Shown one piece after another: positions 47,818 through 57,829 of a DNA stretch of 64,000 bases; position 1 is the stretch's first letter, and every line of letters begins with the position of its first letter. The stretch spans positions 10,139,001 to 10,203,000 of the forward strand of contig NZ_CP107902.1 in NCBI RefSeq assembly GCF_036013935.1, written 5' to 3'. The notes beneath the pieces were generated by a model that saw only the letters and a program-made list of their open reading frames with translations, was not told where the DNA came from and did not search any database. The translations under genes were made by a program, and so were the position numbers. Origin of the DNA: Streptomyces sp. NBC_00461. GTDB taxonomy: Bacteria > Actinomycetota > Actinomycetes > Streptomycetales > Streptomycetaceae.

Positions 47818-48079
47818 GCCATACGGCCCGAAGGCCCCTCTCCACCAGAACCGCCGGCCAGTGTGCTGGATCGTTCAGGCGGAGGGGGGCCTCGGGTTGC
47901 TCGTCGTACGGGCCTCGACCCGGAATCTTGGACACGGGCTGTGCGGCTTGGGCCAGGGTGGTTGATGTTGTGTCGACTGCTGTCTCGTCAGCAATGGGAC
48001 TGCGTTGTCCGGGGGGGTGCCTCTATGTCCTTCGTCAAGGCACCCCTGTCGGGTTTGGGGTGATTCGGTCTTGCTGGGG
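47818..48079. other. Gap before the IS110 element
   Basis: No gene is visible in these 262 bases. A CACCCCTGTCGGG word near 48042-48056 roughly mirrors CGACAGGGGGACAC at 49488-49501 on the other side of the IS110 gene. The two may mark the outer limits of that element. Confidence 0.4.
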
Positions 48080-49297
48080 TCATGCGGCGAGCTCGACGTC
48101 CGCGGGCGTGCGGGATTCGTAGAAGGTGCCGTCTCGGAGCATGGCGAACAGGACGCTGATGCGTTGGCGGGCGAGGCGGAGGAGGGCCTGGGTGTGGGTT
48201 TTGCCGCGGGCGCGTTGCTTGTCGTAGTAGGCGCGGGAGGCGGGATCGGCGTTCATGCAGGCGAAGGCGGAAAGGAACATGGCGCGTTTGAGCTGGCGGT
48301 TGCCGCCTCGGGGCGCGTGTTCGCCGTGGATCGAGGTCCCCGACGACTTCGTGGTCGGGGCGAGTCCGGCGTAGGAGGCCAGGTGGGCGGCGTTCGGGAA
48401 GCTGGTGCCGTCGCCGACGGTGACCAGCAGGACGGCGGCGGTCCTGACGCCGACGCCGGGCATCGACGTCAGGACCGGGGAAAGAGGGTGGGCCTCCAGC
48501 AGGGCGTTGATCTGGGCTTCCAGGGCCCGGCGCTGTTCGTGGACAGCGGCGAGCGAGCGGGCCAGGGAGGGCACGACGATGTCGAGGGTGCCGGTCCCCG
48601 GGACCACGACGGTCTGCTCGTCCAGCGCCTCGAAGACATCGTCGATCAGCCGCTGGGCCATGCGCGGGGCCTTGGGCCGGATGAGCTCGACGAGCCTGCG
48701 GCGGCCGGCTTTGCGCAGTGCGGCGGGGGAGCCGTAGCGCTCCACCAGCCAGGTGACGGCCTGGTGGTCGAGGCGGGGGCCCAGAACCCGCTCCAGCGAC
48801 GGGTGGAACTGGGTGAGCAGGCCGCGTATCCGGTTGGAGGTGCGGGTGGCCTCGGCCGCGAGGTCCTGGTCGAAGCCGACGAGGACCGTGAGTTCGGCGG
48901 TGATCTCGTCGGTGAGTTCCAGCGAGCGCAGGGTGTGCGGCATGGTGCGGGCCGCGTCCGCGATGACCGCAGCGTCCTTCGCATCGGTCTTGGCCTCGCC
49001 CGGATACAGGTCGGCGATCCGCCGCATCGCGAGTCCGGGCAGGTAGGCGACCTTGCAGCCGGTGTCCCGGGCGACCGCGAGCGGGAGGGCTCCGATGGAG
49101 GCGGGCTGGTCCACGATCACCAGCACGGTGCCGAACTTCGCGGCCAGTGTGTCGAACACGGCCCGCAGTTTCGGCTCGCTGTTGGGCAGCTGCTTGTCGA
49201 AGACCTTCTTGCCGGCCGGAGTCAGCCCGTGCCCGTGATGAGAGCTCTTGCCGACGTCCAGGCCGAGGAACACGCCCACGTCTTCGGTGTCGAACAT
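48080..49297 (-). CDS. IS110-family transposase (DEDD recombinase)
   Basis: This is a 405-residue protein starting at ATG 49297 with GGAAGG six bases upstream. The N-terminal RuvC-like domain shows GVFLGLDVGKSSHHGHGL (first Asp), VIVDQPASIGALPLAVARDT and KTDAKDAAVIADAARTM. The C-terminal transposase-20 domain has LTSMPGVGVRTAAVLLVTVG, AAHLASYAGLAPTTKSSGTS and HAPRGGNRQLKRAMFLSAFA, with the nucleophilic Ser region. IS110 elements insert without typical inverted repeats and use a structured bridge RNA made from their non-coding end. The 470 bases after 49297 are the likely place for it. It appears intact. Confidence 0.9.
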   Translation of the reverse strand: MFDTEDVGVFLGLDVGKSSHHGHGLTPAGKKVFDKQLPNSEPKLRAVFDTLAAKFGTVLVIVDQPASIGALPLAVARDTGCKVAYLPGLAMRRIADLYPGEAKTDAKDAAVIADAARTMPHTLRSLELTDEITAELTVLVGFDQDLAAEATRTSNRIRGLLTQFHPSLERVLGPRLDHQAVTWLVERYGSPAALRKAGRRRLVELIRPKAPRMAQRLIDDVFEALDEQTVVVPGTGTLDIVVPSLARSLAAVHEQRRALEAQINALLEAHPLSPVLTSMPGVGVRTAAVLLVTVGDGTSFPNAAHLASYAGLAPTTKSSGTSIHGEHAPRGGNRQLKRAMFLSAFACMNADPASRAYYDKQRARGKTHTQALLRLARQRISVLFAMLRDGTFYESRTPADVELAA

Positions 49298-49610
49298 CGC
49301 GCCCTTCCAGGGGAGTTGATCGTGCCGGCCTCGGCAGTGGTGTCGTACGCGCGCATCCACGTTATGCAGACCTGCCGCCCGCGAGCTGTCCGGCGTTGCG
49401 CCGGACCGGGTGGTGGCCGGACCTCTGATCAGCGTCTCCGACGGCACCTCCCGGGCCCGGTGACACCACCCCCCAGGTCATCCGTTCGACAGGGGGACAC
49501 AGTCATGCCGGGCCCGGAGGCCAGCGGCCCTCTTGCAGGACCGCGGAAAACATAACGGGGGGGCAACCCCCGCTACCGCAGGTCAAGGTCGCCCTCAACG
49601 AGCTCGCCGG
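49298..49610. other. Upstream non-coding region of the IS110 element
   Basis: No coding frame is convincing here. A CGGGGG...CCCCCG hairpin (49557-49575, near the word ACATAACGGGGGGGCAACCC) is visible. In IS110 elements the non-coding end upstream of the recombinase can encode the bridge RNA. I cannot see its loops with certainty. Confidence 0.35.
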
Positions 49611-49647
49611 CCCCGCCACCCTTCATGTCTTCGGGTGGCGGGGGCGT
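49611..49647. terminator. Strong GC-rich hairpin
   Basis: CCCCGCCACCC pairs with GGGTGGCGGGG over a short loop (CTTCATGTCTTC region). It is followed by GCGTTGACCGG. No gene ends immediately before it, so it may belong to the end of a deleted transcript or to an IS boundary. Confidence 0.5.
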
Positions 49648-49864
49648 TGACCGGAGCCCCCACCTCCGGTCAACGCCGCCCCACCAGTCCTTCACTTGAG
49701 CACAACACGCCGACAGCGGGCACCCGAGGAGGCGTAGCGCTCACATCGGACACTCCACTGAGTGGACGGTTCGTGAGTCTATGAGTGGTTCTGGTGTCAC
49801 CTGATGGTGTGGGCGAAGCCGGAACGTGCCGGTCCGATGCCGGTGGCCTGCTGGGATCGGTGGG

Positions 49865-50713
49865 GTGAGTGAACGCAAGCCGTACCAGAGCGACTTGACG
49901 GACGAGCAATGGGCGTTGATCGAGCCGGTGCTCACGGCCTGGAAGAACCGGCACCGTTCCGTCAGCGGCCACGAGGGCCGCTACTCGATGCGGGAGATCG
50001 TGAACTCGATCCTCTACCAGTCCCGGACCGGCTGTCAGTGGGCTCTCCTGCCGAACGACCTGCCGCCGAAGAGCGCGACGTACTACTACTTCGCCGCCTG
50101 GCGGGACGACGGCACCGACCGGCAGATCCATGAACTCCTGCGCTGCCAAGTGCGGGAGAGGAACCGGCGATTAGAGGACCCGACCCTGGTGATCCTGGAC
50201 ACCCAGAGTGTCCGGGCGGCCACCGGGGTCCCTGCGGCCACGACGGGCAAAGACGCCGCGAAACGGGTACCGGGCCGCAAGCGGGGACTGGCCGTGGACG
50301 TCCTCGGCCTGGTCATCGCCGTCACCGTGCCGGCCGCGAGCGTCCACGACAACGCCGCCGGCATCACTCTGCCCGACCAGGTCGCCGTCGCGGCCGGCGG
50401 CTCGGTCAGCAAAGCCCTGGTCGACCAGGGCTTCAAGAACCAGGTCGTCACGCACGGGGCCGCCCTGGGTATCGACGTCGAGATCGTCCAGCGGAACCCT
50501 GAGGAGCAGGGATTCGTTCCGCAGCCGAAACGGTGGCGGGTGGAGCAGACGTTCGGGATCTTGATACTGCACCGGCGGCTGGTCCGCGACTACGAACACC
50601 GCCCGGCCTCCTCCGCCTCACGCGTCTACTGGGCCATGACCCACGTCATGGCCCGTCGGCTCACCGACACGAACACGCTCACCTGGCGCGATCCGCGGAT
50701 GGCCGGCGCGTGA
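49865..50713 (+). CDS. IS5-family transposase
   Basis: This is a 282-residue protein starting at GTG 49865 (SERKPYQSDLTDEQWALIEP, the DUF4096 start). Further blocks are RYSMREIVNSILYQSRTGCQ and WALLPNDLPPKSATYYYFAA. The catalytic Asp region is PTLVILDTQSVRAATG and GRKRGLAVDVLGLVIAVTVP; then VSKALVDQGFKNQVVTHGA with the second acidic site and RWRVEQTFGILILHRRLVRD with the Glu. It is a complete single-frame IS5-type enzyme, unlike the frameshifted one at 32.4 kb. The upstream extension to 49826 is not needed. Confidence 0.85.
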   Translation: MSERKPYQSDLTDEQWALIEPVLTAWKNRHRSVSGHEGRYSMREIVNSILYQSRTGCQWALLPNDLPPKSATYYYFAAWRDDGTDRQIHELLRCQVRERNRRLEDPTLVILDTQSVRAATGVPAATTGKDAAKRVPGRKRGLAVDVLGLVIAVTVPAASVHDNAAGITLPDQVAVAAGGSVSKALVDQGFKNQVVTHGAALGIDVEIVQRNPEEQGFVPQPKRWRVEQTFGILILHRRLVRDYEHRPASSASRVYWAMTHVMARRLTDTNTLTWRDPRMAGA

Positions 50714-51126
50714 ACCTGAACCCTCTCCTCCAGGCACTCGACCTTCAGGAAGACGCCGCCCGGGCCCTGGCCGACGATCTCCGCACCCAGATCGACGCCC
50801 TGCAGACCCAACTCCGTGAGGCCGAACTACGTCTGGAACACCTCGCCATCACCCGCACGACCATCATCGGCCTCGCCGACCGAATCCCGGCCCAGACGGT
50901 CGCCCCAGCAGGAAGTCTGGAGCTGCCCGAGCACCCGGACTACCCCCGCATCCTCGCCGTCTTCAACGACACCACCGGTCCGCTGAGGGCCCGAGACATC
51001 TGTCAGGCCCTCGACTTCGAGCTGCTGCCGAAACACGTCGAACGCACCCGCGCCAAGATGAAACGCCTGGTCACACTGGGAATCCTCACCGAGGCCGAGC
51101 CCGGCACCTTCAGCAAGAAGCCGTAA
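50710..51126 (+). CDS. Coiled-coil plus winged-helix accessory protein of the IS
   Basis: This is a 138-residue protein starting at GTG 50710, which overlaps the transposase stop (GTGA). Residues 1-50 form a coiled coil (ALDLQEDAARALADDLRTQI, DALQTQLREAELRLEHLAI). Residues 75-138 look like a winged helix (PDYPRILAVFNDTTGPLRAR, DICQALDFELLPKHVERTRA, MKRLVTLGILTEAEPGTFSK). It lies inside the inverted repeats, so it moves with the element and is translated after the transposase. It could help bind the IS ends or regulate transposition. I know of no assigned function. Confidence 0.65.
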   Translation: MNLNPLLQALDLQEDAARALADDLRTQIDALQTQLREAELRLEHLAITRTTIIGLADRIPAQTVAPAGSLELPEHPDYPRILAVFNDTTGPLRARDICQALDFELLPKHVERTRAKMKRLVTLGILTEAEPGTFSKKP

Positions 51127-51418
51127 CCAAGTCCGGAACGGACATCAACTCACGAACCGCCCGCTCACTCCGGCCTGGGCGTCCGGCTTTCGCGTGTTGC
51201 GCGCCCTCGGCCCATGGCGGCACGGCCGGACCGGACACGGCACCATGCGCCGGGCGGCACCGCGGGCGTGGGCCTTGTGGGAAGCTAACGGCAGGTCGCC
51301 CTCGTTCTGTGGGCTGAATGCCACCGGTGACGGGCCGAGTTGGTCGGGGAACGACAGGGCCCCCACGCCACCGCCGAGTGGTTGACACACCACGACACGC
51401 AGGCGTGCTCGACCGTGA

Positions 51419-52402
<984 letters not shown>

Positions 52403-52406
<4 letters not shown>

Positions 52407-53689
52407 TGCGCCGCCGCCGCGGAGACAGGCGCCTGCGTTCCCGGCCGCAACGAGCGGGCGGGGACGGTGGCCCGGATCCGCGTGCCCTGCCCCGGGGCGC
52501 TGTCGACTTCCAGATCGCCGCCGTCCTGGCGTAGCCGGGCCCGGGCCGAGGGCAGGCCGAAGCCCCGGCCCGACCGGACCGATCCGCCGATGCGGGCGGT
52601 GTCGAAGCCGACTCCGTTGTCGCACACGTCCAGTTCGACCCGGTCCGTGAGATGGCGCAGTGTCACTGACACGTGGGTGGCCTGCGCGTGTTCGCGGACG
52701 TTCGCCAGCGTGCTCTGCGCCACGCGGAACAAGGTGGTGGCGCTCCGTTCGTCCGGGCCGAGGGCCGGGGTGCCGACCGAGCGGAACCGCACCCGCCCGG
52801 CGCCACCCGGCTGCTGAGCCCGGGCGCACAGCAGCTGCAAAGCCCCCTCCAGCCCGGCCTCGGCGACCGTGGGCGGGGTGAGGTCCTGGATGATCCTCCG
52901 GGTCTCGGCGAGCCCCGCGTCCAGGCCTTCGGCGACCGCGCGGACCCGCGTCCGGGCCATGTGGGGCCGTTCCTCCCACTCCTGGTCGGCCGCCTGCAGC
53001 AGCATGAGGTTGCCGGACAGTTCCTGGGCGAGGGTGTCGTGCAGGTCACGGGCGATGCGCGCGCGTTCCTCGAGCGTGCCGTGGCGGTGCCGTTCGTCCG
53101 CCAGTACGTCGCGGGTGCTGCGCAGTTCCTCGACCAGCCGCTGGCGTTCCGTGACGTTCCGTTGCTGGGCCCGGTACAGCGCCACGGTTCCCCAGACGGC
53201 CGCCACCGGGATCAGTACCATCTCGAGGTCGAACCCGCCTGCGGTCCGGGTGAGTTGACCGACGAGCAGGCCGGTGACGGCGCTCAGTGCCACGCCGGTG
53301 GCACGGCGGCCGAGGGTGTCCAGGACCACGCAGGCCAAGGGCACGGCGCACCAGATGTAGGCGCCGGTCAGGGGCGGCGGAGTCAGGAGGACGAGGATCG
53401 CCCACAGCAGGAGGAGGGCAGCGATCCAGGTGTGCCGGACGAGCCTGCCCAGCCTCGCCCACAGTGCCAGCCCGGCGGCGTACGTCATGGCGAGCAGCCC
53501 GCTGACGGTCACGATGTCCCAGCACAACGGGATGTTCAGCCGGACGAGGCGGACCAGCGCGGCACCGACGACGAGGAAGAACAGCAGGTGCGGCAGCTGC
53601 CTCGGGTCGAACCGTCTGCGGCTGGCCGGCGCGGAAGCGTGGACGAGGCCGGGGTCGGTCACGACAAACCCCCTGGATGAATGATCCAT
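52403..53689 (-). CDS. DesK-type sensor histidine kinase
   Basis: This is a 428-residue protein. ATG 53689 opens with a short cytoplasmic tail, then five or six membrane helices (LLFFLVVGAALVRLVRLNIP; WIAALLLLWAILVLLTPPPL; VLIPVAAVWGTVALY). The HisKA_3 motif is ARIARDLHDTLAQELSGNLM, with the phosphorylated His. The ATPase domain includes STLANVREHAQATHVSVTL and DVCDNGVGFDTARIGGSVRS, then GRGFGLPSARARL. It forms a pair with the overlapping regulator. The membrane part is short, as in DesK relatives that sense the membrane or small molecules. Confidence 0.92.
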
Positions 53690-53797
53690 TGGGACAAGGG
53701 GGCCGAGTCTATCCGCCGTCTGTATGACCCATGTGAAGGGTGAGGCCGCCGTTCCGCCGGTGGGAGAGCCGGGAGAGTACGGCAGCCCCGCTGGCGG

Positions 53798-54943
53798 TTA
53801 GGCCCCCGGGTGCAGTCCGAGCCAGCCCGGCGTGGGGTCGCCCTTGACCTCGCCGAAGTACAGGGCGAAGGTCTGCCTCCAGCGCTCCACCTCGGCGCGG
53901 TCGGCCATGAAGCGGGGGAAGCCGTCCACATGGGCGTTGGGGTACTCCCACATCTGCTTCAGGCCGGCCGGGGGAGTGACGTCGGTGCGCACGGACCAGC
54001 CGTTGAAGGACTGCTGCTGGTGCTCGGTGGACAGCTGCCAGTTGAGGAAGAGCTTGGCGGCCGTGGAGTTCTTGGCCCGCTTGAGGATCGCGGTGCGCTG
54101 GCCCCAGGCCATGAACGGGTGTCGCGGGTCGATGACGAACTTCACCGGGGAGGACGTCGACGGGACCGCCGAGCCGGCGGTGCCGATACCGATCGGCTTC
54201 TGCCCGCCGAAGACGGCGTCGCCGGGGGAGTTGCTGCCCCGCGCGAACTGCACGTCCTGCGCGGCAAGCCTGGCCACCCACTCCCAGCCGTACTTCTGGG
54301 CGTACAGCGTGTAGAGGTAGAGGACGGCGTCGTCGTCGTGCGGGTAGGACGAGGCGATCTTGCCCTTCCATTTCGGGTCGACCAGGTCGCGCGGCGTGAG
54401 CCGCACGCCCGAGCCGACCGCCGTCGTGCTGTACACGAGGCTGAAGGCGATCGCTCCCGTGGCCACCCACGCGCCCTGCGGGTCCTTGAACTTGTCGTAG
54501 ACCTTCGAGAACCCGGCGGGCTTGTAGGGCAGCAGGCGGTCCTGCTGCTTCCAGCGGTCGAAGTCCTGGACGGTCTGGAACTGCACGACGTCCGGCACGA
54601 GGGTGTCGGTGGCGAACTGGTTGTCGACGCGCACGTCGTGGTACTTGCTGTAGTCGACGATCAGCGTCAGGTCGATGTCCGGGAAGCGGTCCTTGAAGGC
54701 GGCCTTGGTGCCGTCCTGCTGCGTCGGCGTGTCACCGCCGGCGTAGACGACGAGCTTCCCGCCCTCCGCGAGGGCGGCCTGGTAGAGCTCGTCGAGCGAC
54801 CTGGTCTCCTCGCGCCCGGCCGAGCGCCCCGACAGTGCGGGAGAGGCCGAGGCCGGGAGCGCCGAGGCACCGAAGGCGCCGGCACCGAGGGCGACGCCGG
54901 CACCGGCGGTGAGGACACGTCGTCTGCTGGGGAAACTGGGCAT
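53798..54943 (-). CDS. Tat-exported extracellular solute-binding protein
   Basis: This is a 381-residue protein starting at ATG 54943. Residues 1-34 are a twin-arginine signal (SFPSRRRVLTAGAGVALGAG, cleavage near ASA). The mature part has the two-lobe type II layout of iron/putrescine-type binding proteins: GGKLVVYAGGDTPTQQDGTK, AFKDRFPDIDLTLIVDYSKY, VPDVVQFQTVQDFDRWKQQD, LLPYKPAGFSKVYDKFKDPQ and WKGKIASSYPHDDDAVLYLY. There is no lipobox, so it is soluble or loosely held. No ABC permease or ATPase gene is next to it, so the transporter partner is elsewhere or the protein is a sensor-type binding protein. A palindrome lies 128 bases upstream of its start. Confidence 0.85.
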   Translation of the reverse strand: MPSFPSRRRVLTAGAGVALGAGAFGASALPASASPALSGRSAGREETRSLDELYQAALAEGGKLVVYAGGDTPTQQDGTKAAFKDRFPDIDLTLIVDYSKYHDVRVDNQFATDTLVPDVVQFQTVQDFDRWKQQDRLLPYKPAGFSKVYDKFKDPQGAWVATGAIAFSLVYSTTAVGSGVRLTPRDLVDPKWKGKIASSYPHDDDAVLYLYTLYAQKYGWEWVARLAAQDVQFARGSNSPGDAVFGGQKPIGIGTAGSAVPSTSSPVKFVIDPRHPFMAWGQRTAILKRAKNSTAAKLFLNWQLSTEHQQQSFNGWSVRTDVTPPAGLKQMWEYPNAHVDGFPRFMADRAEVERWRQTFALYFGEVKGDPTPGWLGLHPGA

Positions 54944-55070
54944 GCGAAGAGACCTCTCTCAGGGGGGTGGCACACAAGACCCGGCGCGCGCCATGGGCGA
55001 TGGTCATCCTGCTGCGGCCCACCGCGACTTCGCGTCGTCCGTACGGAGAAAAGAGACCTCCATGAGGTGG

Positions 55071-55104
55071 AAGCCGCGTTCAACCGATCGGTTGAACGCG
55101 GCTT
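55071..55104. promoter_or_regulatory. 34-bp perfect palindrome
   Basis: The arms AAGCCGCGTTCAACCG and CGGTTGAACGCGGCTT flank a central AT. It lies between the end of the LacI-family fragment and the start of the solute-binding gene, both read leftward. It could be the operator of the LacI-type regulator (GTTCAACCGATCGGTTGAAC core) or a terminator. No T-run follows. Confidence 0.55.
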
Positions 55105-55126
55105 GTCAGGCCCTGGTGTCGTCGGT

Positions 55127-55557
55127 CTACCGCGCAGGAGGGGCGGTGCTCCGACGCGGGATGAGCGTGGGAGAGAGCGTGACCTGTACCGATGCCTTGT
55201 TCCGGGCGGTGATCCGCTCGAGGAGGAGACGCGCGGCGTTCGCGCCGATCTCCGGCCCGCCTGGTCGACGCTCGTGAGCACGATCGGGCCGAAGGAGGCG
55301 AAGGTCGTGTTGTCGTAGCCGGCCACCGAGATGTCGCCGGGAACCGACAGCCCGGCTTCGGCGCAGGCCTCCAGCACCCCCATGGCAACGATGTCCGCAC
55401 CGGCGAAGACGGCCATGGGCCGGCGCGGACGCGCCAGCAGTTCCCTGGCACCGTCGTACCCGCCCCGCTGGGTGTAGCCGGTGGAGACGATGTCGATCTC
55501 CTCCGCGAGGCCAAGGGAGCGCATGGCGTGCCGATATACGCCGCGCGCACTCGGCAC
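55127..55557 (-). pseudogene. C-terminal part of a LacI-family regulator, frameshifted
   Basis: The minus strand reads RGVYRHAMRSLGLAEEIDIV, GYTQRGGYDGARELLARPRR, FAGADIVAMGVLEACAEAGL and SVPGDISVAGYDNTTFASFG, then VDQAG. After a shift near 55260 it continues GPEIGANAARLLLERITARN and VTLSPTLIPRRSTAPP to 55127. This is the sugar-binding domain of a LacI repressor. The helix-turn-helix half is missing (other sequence lies upstream of 55557) and the frame is broken, so it is inactive. The nearby palindrome may be its former operator. Confidence 0.75.
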
Positions 55558-55849
55558 CAGGACGACGAAGGCGAACAGCAGCAGAGCCGGCAGCGCGAAC
55601 CACCAGGGCGGGGTGATGCGGCGATGGTGCGCCTTCGCCGCCGGCTCCGGGCAGGGTATGCGGTCGTCGTGGTCCGGGAGCGGAGTGGCAGACGGAAGCA
55701 GACTCCCTGCTGGCCTCAGTGTTCCTGGACAGGACTGCCGCTGCGGCGCGCTCGCGGATCATCGCATCGGGCCGAAGCCTGCGGCTGCGTGTCGAGGCCG
55801 CATCGTTGCTGGACGACCTGGGCCACACGGTGCGCACCCGGCCCGACCG

Positions 55850-56322
55850 CACTGGACACCCTCGACATGATCTGGGAGCACCCTCCGCACAGCATCGAGC
55901 GCAAGCTCCTCATCGCCCGCGACTACGTCACCCGCCACGGACACCTCGCCCCCCGGTGGGCCGAACACCACCAAGGCCTGCACCTGGGCCGCTGGCTCGC
56001 CGAGCGCCGAAAGGATGCCAACACCCGCCGCCTGCCCCACTGCTACCAACGGGCCCTGAACGAGATCTACCCCTGGTGGAACGCCAAAGGCAAGGCCGAA
56101 TGGAAGCGCACCTACGCCTGCGCCCGCGCCGCCGCGCGCGACAACACCCTGATCTTCCCCAGCCCGCACCAACTCACCGGTACCGTCCCTCCGCTCACCC
56201 AATGGCTGACCCAGCAGATCGACAACCTCGACAGACTTGAGCCCTGCCAGCACCACCTCCTGGGCGACCTCCCCATGGGCCTTGACCCCGGATTTTGGAC
56301 GCCGGAGACACTTGGATCTTGA
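55850..56322 (+). pseudogene. Helicase-associated (HA) domain fragment
   Basis: The frame reads LDMIWEHPPHSIERKLLIAR, YVTRHGHLAPRWAEHHQGLH, LGRWLAERRKDANTRRLPHC, then EIYPWWN and a tail to TGA 56322. A repeat with 'RxYxxxHGHL..p......LG.WL..rR' and a trailing aromatic is the helicase-associated domain found at the C-terminus of large Streptomyces helicases. The helicase part is missing. The end of the frame runs into the left end of an IS3 element, so the original stop is also lost. Confidence 0.55.
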
Positions 56323-56351
56323 TGGTCCGGGTGGTCAGGAGTCCTGCACAG

Positions 56352-56663
56352 ATGGCAATGAAGCACTATCCGTCGGTGTTCAAGGCGGACGCGGTCGCGC
56401 TGTACCGGTCGAGGCCGGGAGCGACGATCAAGTCGGTCGCCGAGGACCTTGGGGTCAACACCGAGACCTTGCGGAACTGGATCCGGGCCGACGACGGCCG
56501 GCGCCAGGGTGCCCACTCGACGCCTCCGGCGGCGTCGGCCCAGGCCCGGAACCCGGTGGAGGCCGAACTCGCCGCCGCGCGGAAGCGGATCCGCGAGCTG
56601 GAGGAAGAACGCGACATCCTCCGCAAGGCGGCCCGGTATTTCGCCGGGGAGACGCGCTGGTGA
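56352..56663 (+). CDS. IS3-family OrfA
   Basis: This is a 103-residue protein starting at ATG 56352. Its helix-turn-helix is YPSVFKADAVALYRSRPGAT, IKSVAEDLGVNTETLRNWIR, followed by a leucine zipper (NPVEAELAAARKRIRELEEE and RDILRKAARYFAGETRW). It binds the IS ends. Its stop overlaps the GTG of OrfB. A closely related OrfA is at 63640. The element is truncated in OrfB, so OrfA is probably idle. Confidence 0.85.
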   Translation: MAMKHYPSVFKADAVALYRSRPGATIKSVAEDLGVNTETLRNWIRADDGRRQGAHSTPPAASAQARNPVEAELAAARKRIRELEEERDILRKAARYFAGETRW

Positions 56664-57301
56664 CCCGCTTCCAGTTCGTTGCCGATCACCAGCGCCGTCA
56701 CGGCGTGAAGCGGCTGTGCGCCATCCTCGGGATCGCCCGTTCCAGCTTCTACTACTGGCGCCGCACCGCACCCAAGCGGGCCGCTCGCCAGGCTGCGGAC
56801 GCCCAACTCGCGGCCCGGATACGTCAAGTGCACCGGGACTCGGACGGTACCTACGGCGTCCCGCGGATCACTGCCGAACTCCGCGACGACGGCCGGGCGG
56901 TGAACCACAAGCGCGTCGCCCGTGTCATGCGGACCATCGGGCTCACCGGAGTTCGCCTGCGCCGCAGGCATCGCATGACGGTCCCGGCCCCGTCCGCGGC
57001 CAAGGCCCCCGACCTGATCGGCCGCGACTTCACCGCGGCGGCGCCGAACACCAAGTACGTCGGTGACATCACCTACTTGTCGACGGACCAGGACCGCATC
57101 CGGCACCTGACCGTCGCCCTGCCGCCCCACTACGCCGCCCGCCTCTTCGACGCCCAGGAAGCCGGTGCCACCGAGCAGCAGCTGAACGAGATCGCCGCCG
57201 AAGCCCTCAAGGAGGTGTACTTCCAGGACAACGGCCGCCGCGCTGGACGTCTGGAGGAAGTGCGCTTCACCGACATCGAGCACCTGGAGTTCGACCTGTA
57301 G
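56660..57301 (+). pseudogene. IS3-family OrfB, cut and fused to another coding sequence
   Basis: GTG 56660 overlaps the OrfA stop. The first 140 residues are typical OrfB: TRFQFVADHQRRHGVKRLCA, FYYWRRTAPKRAARQAADAQ, YGVPRITAELRDDGRAVNHK, RVARVMRTIGLTGVRLRRRH and TKYVGDITYL with the first catalytic Asp. From about 57080 the frame changes to SSTDQDRIRHLTVALPPHYA-like sequence and then RLFDAQEAGATEQQLNEIAA, EALKEVYF and FTDIEHLEFDL, which is not OrfB. The second part could be a small host gene that originally started at the TTG near 57078. The remaining DDE residues are gone. Confidence 0.7.
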
Positions 57302-57626
57302 AGGCCTCGGCCGATGGCACCGATCGCTGCTCAGGTGTGGTCGGGTAGTGGATTGCGACGGCTGCGGAGGACTGCCGTCACGCCGGTCAGCGGGCCTAAC
57401 CGTTGGAACCGAGTCATCGCCCAGGCGATTTGGGGCGCAGTTCCCTGAACTGCATTAGTAATGACTTGGTAAAATAGCGGCTCGTTGCTTGGTGATCCGG
57501 GTCGCTCGCTGCGTGGTACAGAGTGCGAGGGGTATTGCCCTCGCAGAGGTGGGTGCAGTCCACGTTGGGCTCCGGGCAAAAGAGTCGCCGACGACCGGAC
57601 TGCCGGACAACCACCCCGCAGCCAAG
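57302..57626. other. Gap after the truncated IS3
   Basis: A minus-strand frame at 57354-57470 (NAVQGTAPQIAWAMTRFQRL and GPLTGVTAVLRSRRN) has coding-like composition but no start and no family that I know. Otherwise there is nothing to annotate. Confidence 0.35.
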
Positions 57627-57663
57627 CGCACTTGCCAGCCCGCGAAAGCTTCTGGCAAGTGCG
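57627..57663 (+). terminator. Hairpin, 12-bp perfect stem
   Basis: CGCACTTGCCAG (57627-57638) pairs with CTGGCAAGTGCG (57652-57663), and flanking AA/TT bases extend the stem. A TTTGGCATGCCCCTTTTG stretch follows. It looks like a transcription terminator isolating the downstream sigma-factor operon from the IS region. Confidence 0.6.
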
Positions 57664-57829
57664 TTTGGCATGCCCCTTTTGTTACATCGTCACAAACATC
57701 ATGCGTCGGTTGCGTCACTCCCTGTGACTGTGGTTTTTCTGTACGCGGACCCTCGTCGGCGACCTGCCCGGAGCCCGGGGGCCACTTCGGTTGTCTGACC
57801 CATCCACCTTTTGTGAGGTTTACGCAAAA

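Larger units (their letters stand above)
49760..51166 (+). mobile_element. Two-gene IS5-type insertion sequence
   Basis: The 12-base word CGGTTCGTGAGT at 49767-49778 is repeated exactly inverted at 51148-51159, and partial matches (GAGTG on the outer side, TATG/TGATG inside) extend it. Between them lie the transposase gene and a second, overlapping gene for a coiled-coil/winged-helix protein. Exact outer ends cannot be fixed because no target duplication is obvious. Confidence 0.65.

Noticed and set aside
48042..49501. CACCCCTGTCG / CGACAGGGGG as terminal inverted repeats of the IS110 element
   Set aside because: The match is imperfect and IS110 elements usually lack such repeats, so it is mentioned only as a possible boundary.
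48005..49555. 516-codon plus-strand frame across the IS110 gene
   Set aside because: Antisense shadow of a well-conserved transposase.
53810..55318. 502-codon plus-strand frame across the solute-binding and LacI genes
   Set aside because: It is antisense to a clear Tat-exported binding protein and has no recognisable motif.
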